DNA from: Pseudarthrobacter phenanthrenivorans
GTDB taxonomy: Bacteria; Actinomycetota; Actinomycetes; Actinomycetales; Micrococcaceae
Assembly (NCBI RefSeq): GCF_000813845.1
Contig: NZ_JWTB01000017.1
Coordinates: 45,572 to 109,571, forward strand
Length of the DNA: 64,000 nucleotides
Direction: 5' to 3'
Shown here: in pieces, positions 36,012 through 44,610 of the stretch
How the letters are laid out: every line of letters starts with the position of its first letter
How positions within the stretch are numbered: position 1 is the stretch's first letter
The notes under the pieces: generated by a model
Told to the model about the DNA's origin: nothing
Seen by the model: the letters and a program-made list of their open reading frames with translations, nothing else
Database searches by the model: none
Program-made: the position numbers and the translations under genes

Positions 36012-36721
36012 GGGGCGCCCCCGTTGGTGGCGGACCCGTGCGCTGCCGGCTCCGGGGCAGCGCTCCCCGCCGGGGCGGCGGCGGGTCCAGGGAGCAGGGT
36101 GTCAACCCGGGCGAGGATCCGGCGGGCCAGTTCATCGACCGGCAAGTGGGCAGGGAGGACCAGGTAGGAGTCGGGGCGTCCCGCTGCCAGGTCAAGGAAG
36201 GCGTTCCGGATCCGGGTGTGGAACTCGTCGGCCTCCGACTCAAGGCGGTCCTCGGCTGCCTGGCCCGCGGTCCGGCGGCGTCGCCCCAGTTCCGGGTCGA
36301 CGTCCAGCAGGACGGTGAGGTGAGGCTGCAGGCCGGAGGTGGCCCACTCATTGACGGAGCGCACGGCGTCCTGGCCGAGGCCGCGGCCGGCCCCCTGATA
36401 GGCGACGGAGGAGTCGATGTAGCGGTCCGTCAGCACGATTTCCCCGCGGTCCAGGGCAGGCCGGATGATCTGGCTGGCATGGGCGGCGCGGGATGCCGCA
36501 AAGATGAGGGCTTCCGTATGGGCGTCAATCTCGCCGTTGCCATGGTCCAACACCAGGGAGCGCAGTTTCTCGCCCACGGGAGTGCCGCCCGGTTCACGGG
36601 TACGGAGCACGGCGTAGCCACGGGATTCGAGTACCGACGCAAGCCGGGCCGCCTGGGTGGACTTGCCGGCGCCGTCGCCACCTTCGAATGCGATGAATAT
36701 GCCGGCGCTCTGTTTGTTCAC
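36008..36721 (-). CDS. tmk: thymidylate kinase
   Basis: A 237-residue enzyme phosphorylating dTMP to dTDP. P-loop FEGGDGAGKSTQA is at residues 12-24, the DR-containing LTDRYIDSSVAYQG near 97 and the LID region ELGRRR near 150. GTG 36721 is 6 nt after TAGGCT (36728-36733), which suggests a leaderless transcript starting the tmk-holB-hydrolase operon. Confidence 0.94.
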   Translation of the reverse strand: MNKQSAGIFIAFEGGDGAGKSTQAARLASVLESRGYAVLRTREPGGTPVGEKLRSLVLDHGNGEIDAHTEALIFAASRAAHASQIIRPALDRGEIVLTDRYIDSSVAYQGAGRGLGQDAVRSVNEWATSGLQPHLTVLLDVDPELGRRRRTAGQAAEDRLESEADEFHTRIRNAFLDLAAGRPDSYLVLPAHLPVDELARRILARVDTLLPGPAAAPAGSAAPEPAAHGSATNGGAP

Positions 36722-36727
36722 TTCTCA

Positions 36728-36733
36728 AGCCTA
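36728..36733 (-). promoter_or_regulatory. -10 hexamer of leaderless tmk transcript
   Basis: TAGGCT on the minus strand ends 6 nt before the tmk GTG. Confidence 0.45.
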
Positions 36734-36841
36734 CCGAGGGGTGGGGACATTGTCGGCCTCCGCGGACACCCTGTGCAGGAAGGGTGGATGAACCGGCGTC
36801 CACAAAGCGTCACCGCTTTCCGGCGGTTTCGTCAGGAACAG

Positions 36842-36847
36842 TACCCT
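36842..36847 (+). promoter_or_regulatory. -10 hexamer of leaderless PLP-enzyme transcript
   Basis: TACCCT ends 7 nt before ATG 36855, divergent from tmk. Confidence 0.45.
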
Positions 36848-36854
36848 TTTGACC

Positions 36855-38045
36855 ATGAGTCTTTCCGAGCACCAGGCCGCATCACTTTCGCCCGAGACTG
36901 TCGTGGTGGCGGCGGGACGTCCGCCGCGGGAAAGGGACCAGCCGGTGAACCCGCCCATCACACTGTCCTCCACCTATTTCGGTACAGGCCCCCTGGGCGA
37001 CGGTGACAGGGGCTACGGCCGGTACTCGAACCCCACCTGGGATCCGTTCGAGGAAGCGCTTGGCCAGCTGGAAGGATCCGCGCTGCCCGGGCTCCTGTAC
37101 GCGTCCGGTCTGGCCGCTGTCAGTTCAGCATTGTCGCTGATCCCCGCCGGTGGCGTGTTGGTGATGCCGAACCACAGCTACTCGGGGTCGCTGGTCATGG
37201 CCTCGGAACTCGCCCGGAAGGGGTTTCTTGAGCTCCGCACCGTGGACATCGCGGACACTGATGCCGTGAAGGCCGCCCTGGCGCCCCAGGGTCCGGCCGG
37301 GAAGGCCGCGTCGATGTTGTGGCTGGAAAGCCCCACCAACCCCATGCTGGGAATCGCGGACATGTCCGCCGTCGCGGCGGCCGCGCACGATCACGGCGCA
37401 ATCGTCGTTACGGACAACACCTTCTCCACCCCCTTGGTCCAGCAACCCCTGCTGCTGGGATCCGACGTCGTCCTGCATTCGGTGACCAAGTACCTTGCCG
37501 GGCACTCCGACGTCGTCCTTGGAGCGCTGGTCACGCCGGACCCGGACCTCCGCTCGGCACTGCTCCACCACCGCATCATCCACGGCGCCATCGCCGGTCC
37601 GTTCGAGGCATGGCTGGCGCTCCGGGGCCTGCGGACCCTCGCCCTCCGGGTGGAACGGTCCCAGGACTCGGCCGTGGTCCTGGCGGAACGCCTCGCCGCG
37701 CACCCTGCCGTCCAATCCATCCGTTTCCCGGGGCTGGGCACCGATCCCGGCCACACCCGCGCCAAGGAACAAATGAAGGGCTTTGGCTCCATCATCTGCA
37801 TCCAGGTGGCACCTTCGGCCGGACTCAGTGGAGCCGACGCTGCGGACAAACTGGTGCAGGCCCTGAACCTCTGGCTGCCTGCCACATCCCTGGGCGGAGT
37901 GGAGTCCCTGATCGAGCGCCGGCGCCGGCACTCGGCCGAACCTGCCAGCGTGCCGGAGAACCTGGTCCGCCTCAGCGTCGGCGTGGAAAATGTTGAGGAC
38001 CTCTGGGCCGACCTGAAGCAGGCGCTGGACGCGCTGGGCGGCTAG
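36855..38045 (+). CDS. cystathionine gamma-synthase-like PLP enzyme
   Basis: A 396-residue enzyme of the Cys/Met metabolism PLP family (trans-sulfuration type). The Schiff-base lysine lies in HSVTKYLAGHSD (about residue 212); YGRYSNPTW, WLESPTNPML and VTDNTFSTP are the other cofactor and substrate signatures. It may make or cleave cystathionine or a related thioether; the exact reaction is not decided. The ATG is preferred to a TTG two codons upstream. Confidence 0.9.
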   Translation: MSLSEHQAASLSPETVVVAAGRPPRERDQPVNPPITLSSTYFGTGPLGDGDRGYGRYSNPTWDPFEEALGQLEGSALPGLLYASGLAAVSSALSLIPAGGVLVMPNHSYSGSLVMASELARKGFLELRTVDIADTDAVKAALAPQGPAGKAASMLWLESPTNPMLGIADMSAVAAAAHDHGAIVVTDNTFSTPLVQQPLLLGSDVVLHSVTKYLAGHSDVVLGALVTPDPDLRSALLHHRIIHGAIAGPFEAWLALRGLRTLALRVERSQDSAVVLAERLAAHPAVQSIRFPGLGTDPGHTRAKEQMKGFGSIICIQVAPSAGLSGADAADKLVQALNLWLPATSLGGVESLIERRRRHSAEPASVPENLVRLSVGVENVEDLWADLKQALDALGG

Positions 38046-38054
38046 GCTGGGCTT

Positions 38055-38423
38055 GTGGACGGCGAACTACTTATCCAGCCTGTAGAGCGGGCAGTGTTTT
38101 TAATCCTTGCCTTTGTGGCATTCGGCCTTGAGCTGTGGGCGGTTGTTGATTGCGTCAGGCACCGGGCCAACGCCTTCGAAGCCACCGGCAAGCGCACCAA
38201 AATGTTCTGGCTTGCCCTCACCGGCGGCGCTGTCTTTATCGGCGGCATCTCGCTCTATTCGACCCTGAGCGTCGGTGGCAGCGGCGGTTTCTTCAGCACG
38301 CTCGGCCTGTTCGGACTCGCCGCTGTGGTGGCCGCCTCGGTCTACCTGGCCGACGTCCGGCCCGCCGTCAAGGACGCAGGCCGCGGAGGCAGCCGCAACA
38401 TGGGCCCCTACGGCCCCTGGTGA
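38055..38423 (+). CDS. DUF2516 family membrane protein
   Basis: A 122-residue protein with three or so hydrophobic helices (about 11-33, 50-70, 78-98) and C-terminal DVRPAV, matching the actinobacterial DUF2516 family of unknown function. GTG 38055 is 6 nt after TAGGCT (38043-38048), fitting a leaderless start despite the 9-bp gap to the previous gene. Its last 16 bp overlap the convergent methyltransferase gene. Confidence 0.85.
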   Translation: MDGELLIQPVERAVFLILAFVAFGLELWAVVDCVRHRANAFEATGKRTKMFWLALTGGAVFIGGISLYSTLSVGGSGGFFSTLGLFGLAAVVAASVYLADVRPAVKDAGRGGSRNMGPYGPW

Positions 38424-39265
38424 TCCAGGGGTGCCACTGACTCCCAGTCCACGGTCAGTTCGCCCAGCCGCCATCTGGCAGGTCCGTCCTGGACCGGCCA
38501 GCCGGCGCCGCGCATGCTCCGGCACATGCCCACCCAACGCTGCCGGTTGCCAAACGAGGCGAGCGGGGCGCTTTCAAGCCACGCCCTGTCCATTGCCTGC
38601 ATAAAGGCGTGCACCGGTTCGCCGGGGACGTTGCGGTGGATGAGTGCCTTCGGCAGCCGCTCTGCCACGTCCGACGGCAGGTCGAAGCTGCCGAACCGGA
38701 CCGAGATGCTCAGGGACAGCGGACGGTCCCGGTCGAGCGCCACCCAGGTGACACGGCGCCCGATTTCGTCGCAGGTGCCGTCGACGAACAGGCCCTCCGG
38801 AGACAACCGCTCCTGCACCAGCCGCCAGATGCCGGGAACGTCGGCTTCCTCGTATTGCCGCAGCACATTGAAGGCGCGGACCACGACAGGGCGTCCCGGC
38901 ACAGGCAACTCGAAGCCGCCAACGTGGAAGGTCAGCCCGGGCCGCTGCAGCGGCAGTGCCGCCCGGACCCGCTCCGGCTCAATCTCGATGCCGCAGACCC
39001 GCACGTCCGGCCGGACAGCGGCCAGCCGGTCATGGAGTTCGACGGCGGTCGCGGGGCTGGCGCCGTAGCCCAGGTCCACCACAAGCGGGTCCGCCGCGGA
39101 GCGGAGGCGCCAGGCCTGGGGCCCGGCGAGCCACCGGTCCAGCCGCCGCATCCGGTTCGGGTTGGTGGTGCCCCGGGTGACGTTGCCTACCGGCCGGCCC
39201 TGCCTGGCGGCGGCAATCCTGCCGGAAAGTTGCGGGGCGTTGACCCGTTCAGCCTTTTGAACCAC
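38408..39265 (-). CDS. class I SAM-dependent methyltransferase
   Basis: A 285-residue cytosolic protein. The SAM-binding motif I reads [20 protein letters not shown] (about residues 62-81), followed by acidic IEIEPERV; motif IV-like [11 protein letters not shown]. No substrate-specific domain is seen. GTG 39265 is 6 nt after TAGGGT (39272-39277), suggesting leaderless transcription. Function is limited to 'methyltransferase'. Confidence 0.82.
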   Translation of the reverse strand: MVQKAERVNAPQLSGRIAAARQGRPVGNVTRGTTNPNRMRRLDRWLAGPQAWRLRSAADPLVVDLGYGASPATAVELHDRLAAVRPDVRVCGIEIEPERVRAALPLQRPGLTFHVGGFELPVPGRPVVVRAFNVLRQYEEADVPGIWRLVQERLSPEGLFVDGTCDEIGRRVTWVALDRDRPLSLSISVRFGSFDLPSDVAERLPKALIHRNVPGEPVHAFMQAMDRAWLESAPLASFGNRQRWVGMCRSMRGAGWPVQDGPARWRLGELTVDWESVAPLDHQGP

Positions 39266-39343
39266 CGACCCACCCTATCCCCGGCGGAGGGGAGACGGGG
39301 CACCAGGCCTTGTAACGCTCGGCGGGCGGCAACACTGCTCGGC

Positions 39344-39349
39344 TAGGAT
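39344..39349 (+). promoter_or_regulatory. -10 hexamer of leaderless gpmA transcript
   Basis: TAGGAT ends 7 nt before ATG 39357. The AGGA in it could also serve as a ribosome site for a longer transcript. Confidence 0.45.
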
Positions 39350-39356
39350 GAAAATC

Positions 39357-40103
39357 ATGACTTACAAGCTGATTCTGCTGCGCCACGGCCACAGCGAATG
39401 GAACGCAAAGAACCTGTTCACCGGCTGGGTGGACGTTGACCTGAACGACCAGGGGCGCGCGGAAGCAGCGCGCGGCGGTGAGCTGCTGGTGGAGAACAAC
39501 ATCCTGCCGGACATCCTCTACACCTCGCTGCTGAAGCGGGCCATCAACACGGCCAACATCGCCCTGGACAAGGCCAACCGCGGCTGGATCCCGGTCAAGC
39601 GTGACTGGCGCCTGAACGAACGCCACTACGGAGCCCTGCAGGGCAAGGACAAGGCCCAGACGCTCGCCGAGTACGGCGAAGAGCAGTTCATGCAGTGGCG
39701 CCGCTCCTACGACACCCCGCCGCCGCCCCTGTCCGACGACTCCGAGTTCTCGCAGGCCCACGACCCCCGCTATGCGGACCTGGGCGACGCCCTGCCGCGC
39801 ACCGAGTGCCTCAAGGACGTCCTGGTGCGGCTCCTGCCCTACTGGGAGTCGGACATCAAGGAGGACCTCAAGGCCGGCAAGACCGTCCTGGTCACCGCGC
39901 ACGGCAATTCGCTCCGCGCCCTCGTCAAGCACCTGGACGGCATCAGCGACGACGCCATCGCCGGCCTGAATATCCCCACCGGCATCCCGCTGGTGTACGA
40001 ACTGGACGAAAACTTCCAGCCGGTCAAGCCTGGCGGCACCTACCTCGATCCGGAGGCCGCCGAAGAGGCAATCCTTGCGGTCGCCAACCAGGGCAAGAAA
40101 TAA
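39357..40103 (+). CDS. gpmA: 2,3-bisphosphoglycerate-dependent phosphoglycerate mutase
   Basis: A 248-residue glycolytic enzyme, the standard length. [20 protein letters not shown] holds the phospho-acceptor histidine (His10 region); [12 protein letters not shown] and [11 protein letters not shown] complete the active site. ATG 39357 is chosen over an ATG three codons upstream on family length. It converges on phoU across a 20-bp stem hairpin. Confidence 0.96.
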   Translation: MTYKLILLRHGHSEWNAKNLFTGWVDVDLNDQGRAEAARGGELLVENNILPDILYTSLLKRAINTANIALDKANRGWIPVKRDWRLNERHYGALQGKDKAQTLAEYGEEQFMQWRRSYDTPPPPLSDDSEFSQAHDPRYADLGDALPRTECLKDVLVRLLPYWESDIKEDLKAGKTVLVTAHGNSLRALVKHLDGISDDAIAGLNIPTGIPLVYELDENFQPVKPGGTYLDPEAAEEAILAVANQGKK

Positions 40104-40189
40104 GACTTCGCGGTTCTTCGCCGGGTGCTCGGTCGTTCCTCCCTTAGACGCACTCCGGCCGAAGAACGCGCTGCGTCAAAAGTGAAACG

Positions 40190-40232
40190 ACGACGGCGGG
40201 CTGGTCACCAGGGGTGACCAGCCCGCCGTCGT
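40190..40232. terminator. bidirectional terminator between gpmA and phoU
   Basis: A perfect 20-bp stem (40190-40209 with 40213-40232) with loop AGG. On the minus strand it is followed by TTCACTTTTG, so it serves phoU best. An imperfect inverted repeat at 40108-40170 precedes it. Confidence 0.8.
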
Positions 40233-40249
40233 ATGTTCTGGCTGCCGGT

Positions 40250-40912
40250 CTAGCTGTGTTCGGTGGCGTTCGGCTGCCAGGCGCCGGTCACCAGGTACGT
40301 CACCTTCTGGGCAACGGAAACGCCGTGGTCAGCGAACCGCTCGAAATAGCGGCTGGCCAGGGCCACATCCACCGTGGTGGCAGGGGATTCGGTCCATTCG
40401 GGGGCTGCGATGGCCTTGAAGACGCTCAGGTGCAGGTCGTTGATGGCGGTGTTCGCCTTGAGGATGTCCCTGGCCACTTCGAGGTCGCGGCTCTCCAGCA
40501 GGACCGTCAGCTTGTCGGCAATCTCCTGGTCGAGTTCGGCCATCCGGTTGAACGTCTCCGTCATGGACTCCGGGATCACATTGGACGGGTAGCGGAGGCG
40601 GGCCAGCTGGGCGATGTGGCGGGCAAGGTCGCCCATCCGCTCAAGGGAGGCGCTCATCCGGAGGGAACCCACGATCATCCGCAGGTCGCTGGCGACCGGG
40701 CCCTGAAGCGCCAGGATGTCGATCGCCCGCTCGTCCAGGCTGTTCTGCAGGAAGTCGATGCGTGCATCCGCCGCGATGACATCCTGGGCGAGGTCCACGT
40801 CCGCCACCTGGAATGAGGTGGTGGCCTTGTGCATCGCTTCGCTGACCAGCCGGGAAATCTCCACCAGCTGGTCACCGACCTGGGTGAGCTCTTCCTGAAA
40901 AACCTTACGCAC
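40250..40912 (-). CDS. phoU: phosphate signalling protein PhoU
   Basis: A 220-residue protein of two three-helix bundles that links phosphate transporter status to the sensor kinase. VRKVFQEELTQVGDQLVEIS is the family N-terminus; the repeats ARIDFLQNSLDERAI and ELDQEIADKL contain the acidic metal-binding helices. GTG 40912 is chosen because GGAAAGG lies 9 nt upstream and it matches family length; an upstream ATG would add 21 unrelated residues. A PHO box oriented toward phoU lies in the divergent region with senX3. Confidence 0.93.
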   Translation of the reverse strand: MRKVFQEELTQVGDQLVEISRLVSEAMHKATTSFQVADVDLAQDVIAADARIDFLQNSLDERAIDILALQGPVASDLRMIVGSLRMSASLERMGDLARHIAQLARLRYPSNVIPESMTETFNRMAELDQEIADKLTVLLESRDLEVARDILKANTAINDLHLSVFKAIAAPEWTESPATTVDVALASRYFERFADHGVSVAQKVTYLVTGAWQPNATEHS

Positions 40913-41004
40913 GTAGGCGTCCTTTCCTTGGAACTCCCGCCGGCCGGTTCCGGGCAGCAGGAATTGTGTCGCCAATGGGCGCTCTAACCACCAACTCTGG
41001 CATC

Positions 41005-41048
41005 GCCCGGTAAACGATTATGCGCACACAGATGAACGTTAGTTGAAC
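41005..41048 (-). promoter_or_regulatory. PHO box and -10 between phoU and senX3
   Basis: Read on the minus strand, GTTCAACTAAC (41048-41038) and GTTCATCTGTG (41037-41027) are adjacent 11-bp PHO-box units, followed after 4 bp by CATAAT (41022-41017), a good -10 for phoU. An in-phase weaker unit GTTTACCGGGC ends at 41005. It predicts phosphate-controlled phoU and possibly senX3. Confidence 0.65.
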
Positions 41049-41095
41049 CGTTGGCGGAAGGGCCCCAAGGCGGCGGACCGCGCCAGGCAAGAGCA

Positions 41096-41101
41096 TAAAG
41101 T
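41096..41101 (+). promoter_or_regulatory. -10 hexamer of leaderless senX3 transcript
   Basis: TAAAGT ends 6 nt before GTG 41108. Confidence 0.5.
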
Positions 41102-41107
41102 GGAGCT

Positions 41108-42370
41108 GTGGATCCTATGCTCATTGGTCTGGTCGCCGGCCTTATCGGCCTGGCGCTTGGCACGTTCGGCGTGCTTGCCTACCGGGTCAGCGAGAAGCAG
41201 CGCGAACTGCTGGACGTCGATGCCGGCGAATTGTCGCTCCCGGCCGGGGCAGCGGAGGTGCTTGCCGTCGTCGGACGCGCCTTTGTGGTGCTGGACGACG
41301 TGGACGGCGTGGTCCGCGCCAGCCCTGCAGCCTATGCGTACGGCCTGGTCCGCGGGCACACCGTGGTGCACAAGGAACTCCTGGACATGACGGCAGGGGT
41401 CCGGCGAGACGGCGTCATCCTGGAAAAGCAGCTGGAGCTTCCCCGGGGCCCGCTGGGGCAGGGGACCATCATCGTCCAGGTCCGGGCAGCCATGCTGGGT
41501 GAGGAATACATCCTCCTCCTCGCCGACGACCGCACCGAAATCACCCGCACCGAGGAAATCCGTAACGACTTCGTCGCCAACGTCTCGCATGAACTGAAGA
41601 CCCCGGTGGGCGCCATCTCGCTGCTCGCCGAAGCGCTGGAATCGTCTGCGGATGACGAGGAAGCCGTCCGCCGCTTCGCCAAGCGCATGCACAAGGAATC
41701 CGCCCGCCTGGCCGCCCTGGTCCAGGACATCATCGAACTGTCCCGGCTGCAGGGCGCCAGCGTCACCCAGCAGGGCGGCCCTGTGGACATCAACGCAGTG
41801 ATCGCCGAGGCCGTCGACCGCTCGCAGCTCCCAGCGGAAAGCAAGAACATCAGCATCGTGGTGGGCGGCCGGACCGACGGCAAGGTCTTCGGCGACCAGG
41901 ACCTCCTGGTGACAGCGCTGCGCAACCTTATTGACAACGCCATCCGCTATTCGCCCGCCAATACCAGGGTGGGGATCGGTGTCCGTTCCCGGGAGGGCCT
42001 GGTCTCCATCTCCGTGACCGACCAGGGGGACGGCCTCACGCCCGAGGACCAGGAGCGCGTGTTCGAACGCTTTTACCGGGTGGATGCGGCACGTTCCCGC
42101 CAGACGGGCGGCACCGGCCTGGGCCTGAGCATCGTCAAGCACGTGGCACAGAACCACGGCGGCGAAGTGACGCTGTGGTCCCAGCCGGGGCAGGGATCCA
42201 CCTTCACCCTCCGGCTGCCCGAAATGGAGGGGCAGGATGCCGACGGCGGACCGGGCGTTTCCGAGGCAAACGTGCAGGCGGGGCTGCCGGCACGGAAGGC
42301 GCCGGAACAGCCCGCCCTCACCCAAGTACCCCGCGCCGCCGGCGCAACAGAACGAGGAGCTAGCGCTTGA
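41108..42370 (+). CDS. senX3: sensor histidine kinase SenX3
   Basis: A 420-residue phosphate-sensing kinase. One N-terminal membrane helix (5-25), a PAS-like domain (about 48-140), the phospho-acceptor His161 in SHELKTP, N-box NLIDNAIRYSP and G-box GGTGLGLSIVKH. The C-terminal 40 residues are Pro/Ala-rich. With a single membrane helix and a PAS domain it matches mycobacterial SenX3. The stop overlaps the regX3 start (TTGA), so kinase and regulator are coupled. Confidence 0.95.
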   Translation: MDPMLIGLVAGLIGLALGTFGVLAYRVSEKQRELLDVDAGELSLPAGAAEVLAVVGRAFVVLDDVDGVVRASPAAYAYGLVRGHTVVHKELLDMTAGVRRDGVILEKQLELPRGPLGQGTIIVQVRAAMLGEEYILLLADDRTEITRTEEIRNDFVANVSHELKTPVGAISLLAEALESSADDEEAVRRFAKRMHKESARLAALVQDIIELSRLQGASVTQQGGPVDINAVIAEAVDRSQLPAESKNISIVVGGRTDGKVFGDQDLLVTALRNLIDNAIRYSPANTRVGIGVRSREGLVSISVTDQGDGLTPEDQERVFERFYRVDAARSRQTGGTGLGLSIVKHVAQNHGGEVTLWSQPGQGSTFTLRLPEMEGQDADGGPGVSEANVQAGLPARKAPEQPALTQVPRAAGATERGASA

Positions 42371-43047
42371 GCAGGATCTTGATAGTGGAGGATGAGGAGT
42401 CGTTCAGCGATCCGTTGTCCTATTTGCTGGGCAAAGAGGGTTTCGAGGTCGAGGTGGTGGACAACGGCCTGGACGCCATCACCGAGTTCGACCGCAACGG
42501 CGCCGACCTTGTGCTGCTGGACCTGCAGCTCCCCGGGCTTTCGGGCACCGAGGTCTGCCGCCAGCTGCGCCAGCGCTCCAGCGTTCCGGTCATCATGCTG
42601 ACCGCGAAGGACTCCGAAATCGACAAGGTGGTGGGCCTTGAGCTCGGCGCCGACGACTACGTCACCAAGCCCTACTCGTCCCGCGAACTGGTGGCCCGGG
42701 TCCGGGCGGTACTGCGCCGCCAGGGCGAGCCGGAGGAACTGGTGTCCGCCACGGTGCAGGCCGGCCCGGTCCGGATGGACATCGAACGCCACGTGGTGAG
42801 CGTTGACGGCGAGCAGGTCCTGCTTCCCTTGAAGGAGTTCGAGCTCCTGGAGATGCTCCTGCGGAACTCGGGCAGGGTGCTGACGCGCGGCCAGTTGATC
42901 GACCGGGTATGGGGGTCCGACTACGTGGGTGACACCAAGACCCTGGACGTGCACGTGAAGCGACTCCGCGGCAAGATCGAACCGGATCCTTCCGCCCCCC
43001 GCTACCTGGTGACCGTGCGCGGCCTCGGCTACAAGTTCGAACCCTAA
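42367..43047 (+). CDS. regX3: response regulator RegX3
   Basis: A 226-residue OmpR-family regulator. The receiver domain has the acidic pocket VEDEE and phospho-acceptor Asp52 in LLDLQLPG, Lys101 in TKPY; the winged helix spans about 130-226 and ends in LVTVRGLGYKFEP. It starts with TTG at 42367 overlapping the senX3 stop. The regulator would bind PHO boxes such as those at 29543-29575 and 41027-41048 (inference). A strong terminator follows. Confidence 0.95.
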   Translation: MSRILIVEDEESFSDPLSYLLGKEGFEVEVVDNGLDAITEFDRNGADLVLLDLQLPGLSGTEVCRQLRQRSSVPVIMLTAKDSEIDKVVGLELGADDYVTKPYSSRELVARVRAVLRRQGEPEELVSATVQAGPVRMDIERHVVSVDGEQVLLPLKEFELLEMLLRNSGRVLTRGQLIDRVWGSDYVGDTKTLDVHVKRLRGKIEPDPSAPRYLVTVRGLGYKFEP

Positions 43048-43075
43048 GCTCACGCGGCAAGGACAAAGGCATACA

Positions 43076-43106
43076 GAAAGGGAGGAGCCGGTGGCTCCTC
43101 CCTTTC
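43076..43106 (+). terminator. terminator of senX3-regX3
   Basis: A 14-bp perfect stem (43076-43089 with 43093-43106), loop GGT, ends in CTTTC. Confidence 0.8.
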
Positions 43107-43150
43107 GTTATGTCCGGTGTTGTCTGTCTCCGGTCCGGTCCGGTACCTGC

Positions 43151-43765
43151 CTAGCGGCTGGTGGCGGTGGCGGTGGCGGTAGCCGACGGGGTGGCGCTCG
43201 ACGTGGCGCCCGAGGTCGCGCCCGCAGAGGGGCTTGCCGAGGAGGAAGCCGACGGCGTGGCAGACTCCGAGGCACTCGGGGTGGGAACGTAACCCTTGTA
43301 CTCCTGCAAGGTGGCGTCCAGGACCGGGACCTTGACGGTGCTGCTGACGTTGGTGCCGTTTTCGCTGATCTTCAGGTCCACCAGGGAGCCGGGCTTGCCG
43401 CCGCTGGTGCTCAGGATGGCCGCGTCCGAGTCTTCATTGAGGAACGTGGAGGAGTTGGCCTTGACCGAAACCTGGGTCTGGGAGCCCTTGGCACCGTTGA
43501 CCGTGAGCTTCACGTCCTTCGAGGAAGAGTTGTAGACGGCGCCGATCAGGCGGCCGGGCTCGTCTTCGCCGGTGGAGACGATGAGGATGTTGCGCAGCTG
43601 CAGGGGCCCGAGGTCAGCGCGGATGCCGTCCGAGGCGGAGTACTGGTGGCTGGTCTGCTGGGGCGTGATGTAACCGCAGCCCGCGGTCAGCAGGCTGGCG
43701 CCAAGGGCAGCAGCCGTCAGTGCCAGTTTGCCGCGCTGGGCCCGGTTCATCGCAGTGGAACGCAC
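43151..43765 (-). CDS. LpqE-like lipoprotein
   Basis: A 204-residue exported lipoprotein with lipobox LTAGC near residue 34, a compact beta-rich domain (LQLRNILIVSTGEDEPGRL, AVYNSSSKDVKLTV) and a low-complexity Ser/Ala/Thr/Pro tail of about 40 residues. The domain and its position divergent from carD match mycobacterial LpqE (inference from synteny). GTG 43765 is chosen because GAGGAG lies 8 nt upstream and the later ATG lacks one. Function unknown; it is related in shape to periplasmic copper chaperones. Confidence 0.8.
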   Translation of the reverse strand: MRSTAMNRAQRGKLALTAAALGASLLTAGCGYITPQQTSHQYSASDGIRADLGPLQLRNILIVSTGEDEPGRLIGAVYNSSSKDVKLTVNGAKGSQTQVSVKANSSTFLNEDSDAAILSTSGGKPGSLVDLKISENGTNVSSTVKVPVLDATLQEYKGYVPTPSASESATPSASSSASPSAGATSGATSSATPSATATATATSR

Positions 43766-43801
43766 GTCACGTACTCCTCGAGAAATTTGAAGTCTTTTGC
43801 A

Positions 43802-43829
43802 GCCATAGCCTATCCGCAAACAGCGTCAA
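43802..43829 (-). promoter_or_regulatory. probable promoter of the LpqE-like gene
   Basis: Minus-strand TTGACG (43824-43829) and TATGGC (43802-43807) with 16-bp spacing. Confidence 0.45.
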
Positions 43830-43988
43830 ACGAGGATTCGGCGGTGTCACATGCGCTGTGGGAACGCTCACCTGATGCACTAATCCGCTCATCCGTCAAG
43901 GGGGTCCGGGGAGTTGATTGGGCCGTTTTTCCGCGTATTTTCGCGGTTGGGAGCCCTTTCTCCGGCCGGTCATATGCCTGAATCGTGA

Positions 43989-43994
43989 TAAACT
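43989..43994 (+). promoter_or_regulatory. probable -10 of carD
   Basis: TAAACT lies 27 nt before the carD ATG, with AAAGGGGA as ribosome site between them. No clear -35, which fits a CarD-type weak promoter. Confidence 0.45.
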
Positions 43995-44021
43995 GGTCTG
44001 CGGGAAAGGGGAAATGTCCAC

Positions 44022-44504
44022 ATGGTATTTGAGGTCGGCGAGACAGTAGTTTACCCTCACCACGGTGCTGCGAAGATTGAAGAAATCAAGATGCGCACCA
44101 TCAAGGGCGAAGAGAAGATGTATCTCAAGCTCAAGGTGGCCCAGGGTGATCTGACCATTGAAGTTCCAGCAGAAAACGTTGACCTTGTTGGGGTCCGGGA
44201 CGTAGTGGGCAAGGAAGGCCTGGAGCATGTTTTTGATGTGCTCCGCGCCGAGTTCACCGAGGAACCCACCAACTGGTCACGCAGGTACAAGGCAAATCTG
44301 GAGAAGCTTGCTTCCGGTGACGTCATCAAGGTGGCCGAGGTTGTTCGCGACCTGTGGCGCCGGGATCACGACCGGGGCCTTTCCGCAGGCGAAAAGCGAA
44401 TGCTGGCCAAGGCCCGCCAGATTCTGATTTCAGAACTGGCGCTGGCTGAGAAGACCGACGAGGAGAAGGCTGCAAGCGTTCTCGACGAGGTCCTGGCTTC
44501 CTAA
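44022..44504 (+). CDS. carD: RNA polymerase-binding transcription factor CarD
   Basis: A 160-residue protein that stabilises open promoter complexes. The N-terminal RNA polymerase-interacting domain begins [19 protein letters not shown]; the C-terminal helical domain contains [13 protein letters not shown] and the conserved Trp of DLWRRD that wedges the -10 region. Length and start match the actinobacterial family. A strong intrinsic terminator separates it from ispD. Confidence 0.97.
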   Translation: MVFEVGETVVYPHHGAAKIEEIKMRTIKGEEKMYLKLKVAQGDLTIEVPAENVDLVGVRDVVGKEGLEHVFDVLRAEFTEEPTNWSRRYKANLEKLASGDVIKVAEVVRDLWRRDHDRGLSAGEKRMLAKARQILISELALAEKTDEEKAASVLDEVLAS

Positions 44505-44510
44505 GAACTT

Positions 44511-44547
44511 AGCCCCGGCCGCACGCAAGTGCTGCCGGGGCTTTTTT
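44511..44547 (+). terminator. intrinsic terminator of carD
   Basis: AGCCCCGGC pairs with GCCGGGGCT, an inner GCAC/GTGC stem lies within, and six T follow. Confidence 0.92.
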
Positions 44548-44597
44548 AGGCCCAAATCCTGCCGGGCCGGGCGCACCGAACCCGGGCGCCGGCGTCG

Positions 44598-44603
44598 TAG
44601 GCT
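44598..44603 (+). promoter_or_regulatory. -10 hexamer of leaderless ispD transcript
   Basis: TAGGCT ends 7 nt before ATG 44611. Confidence 0.5.
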
Positions 44604-44610
44604 AGTCCGC

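Noticed and set aside
40108..40170. Imperfect inverted repeat after gpmA
   Set aside because: Arms need indels to pair; the adjacent 20-bp perfect stem explains termination better.
43159..43260. Short tandem repeats (GGTGGC, Ser/Ala/Thr codons)
   Set aside because: They encode the low-complexity tail of the LpqE-like lipoprotein; not a CRISPR or a regulatory repeat.
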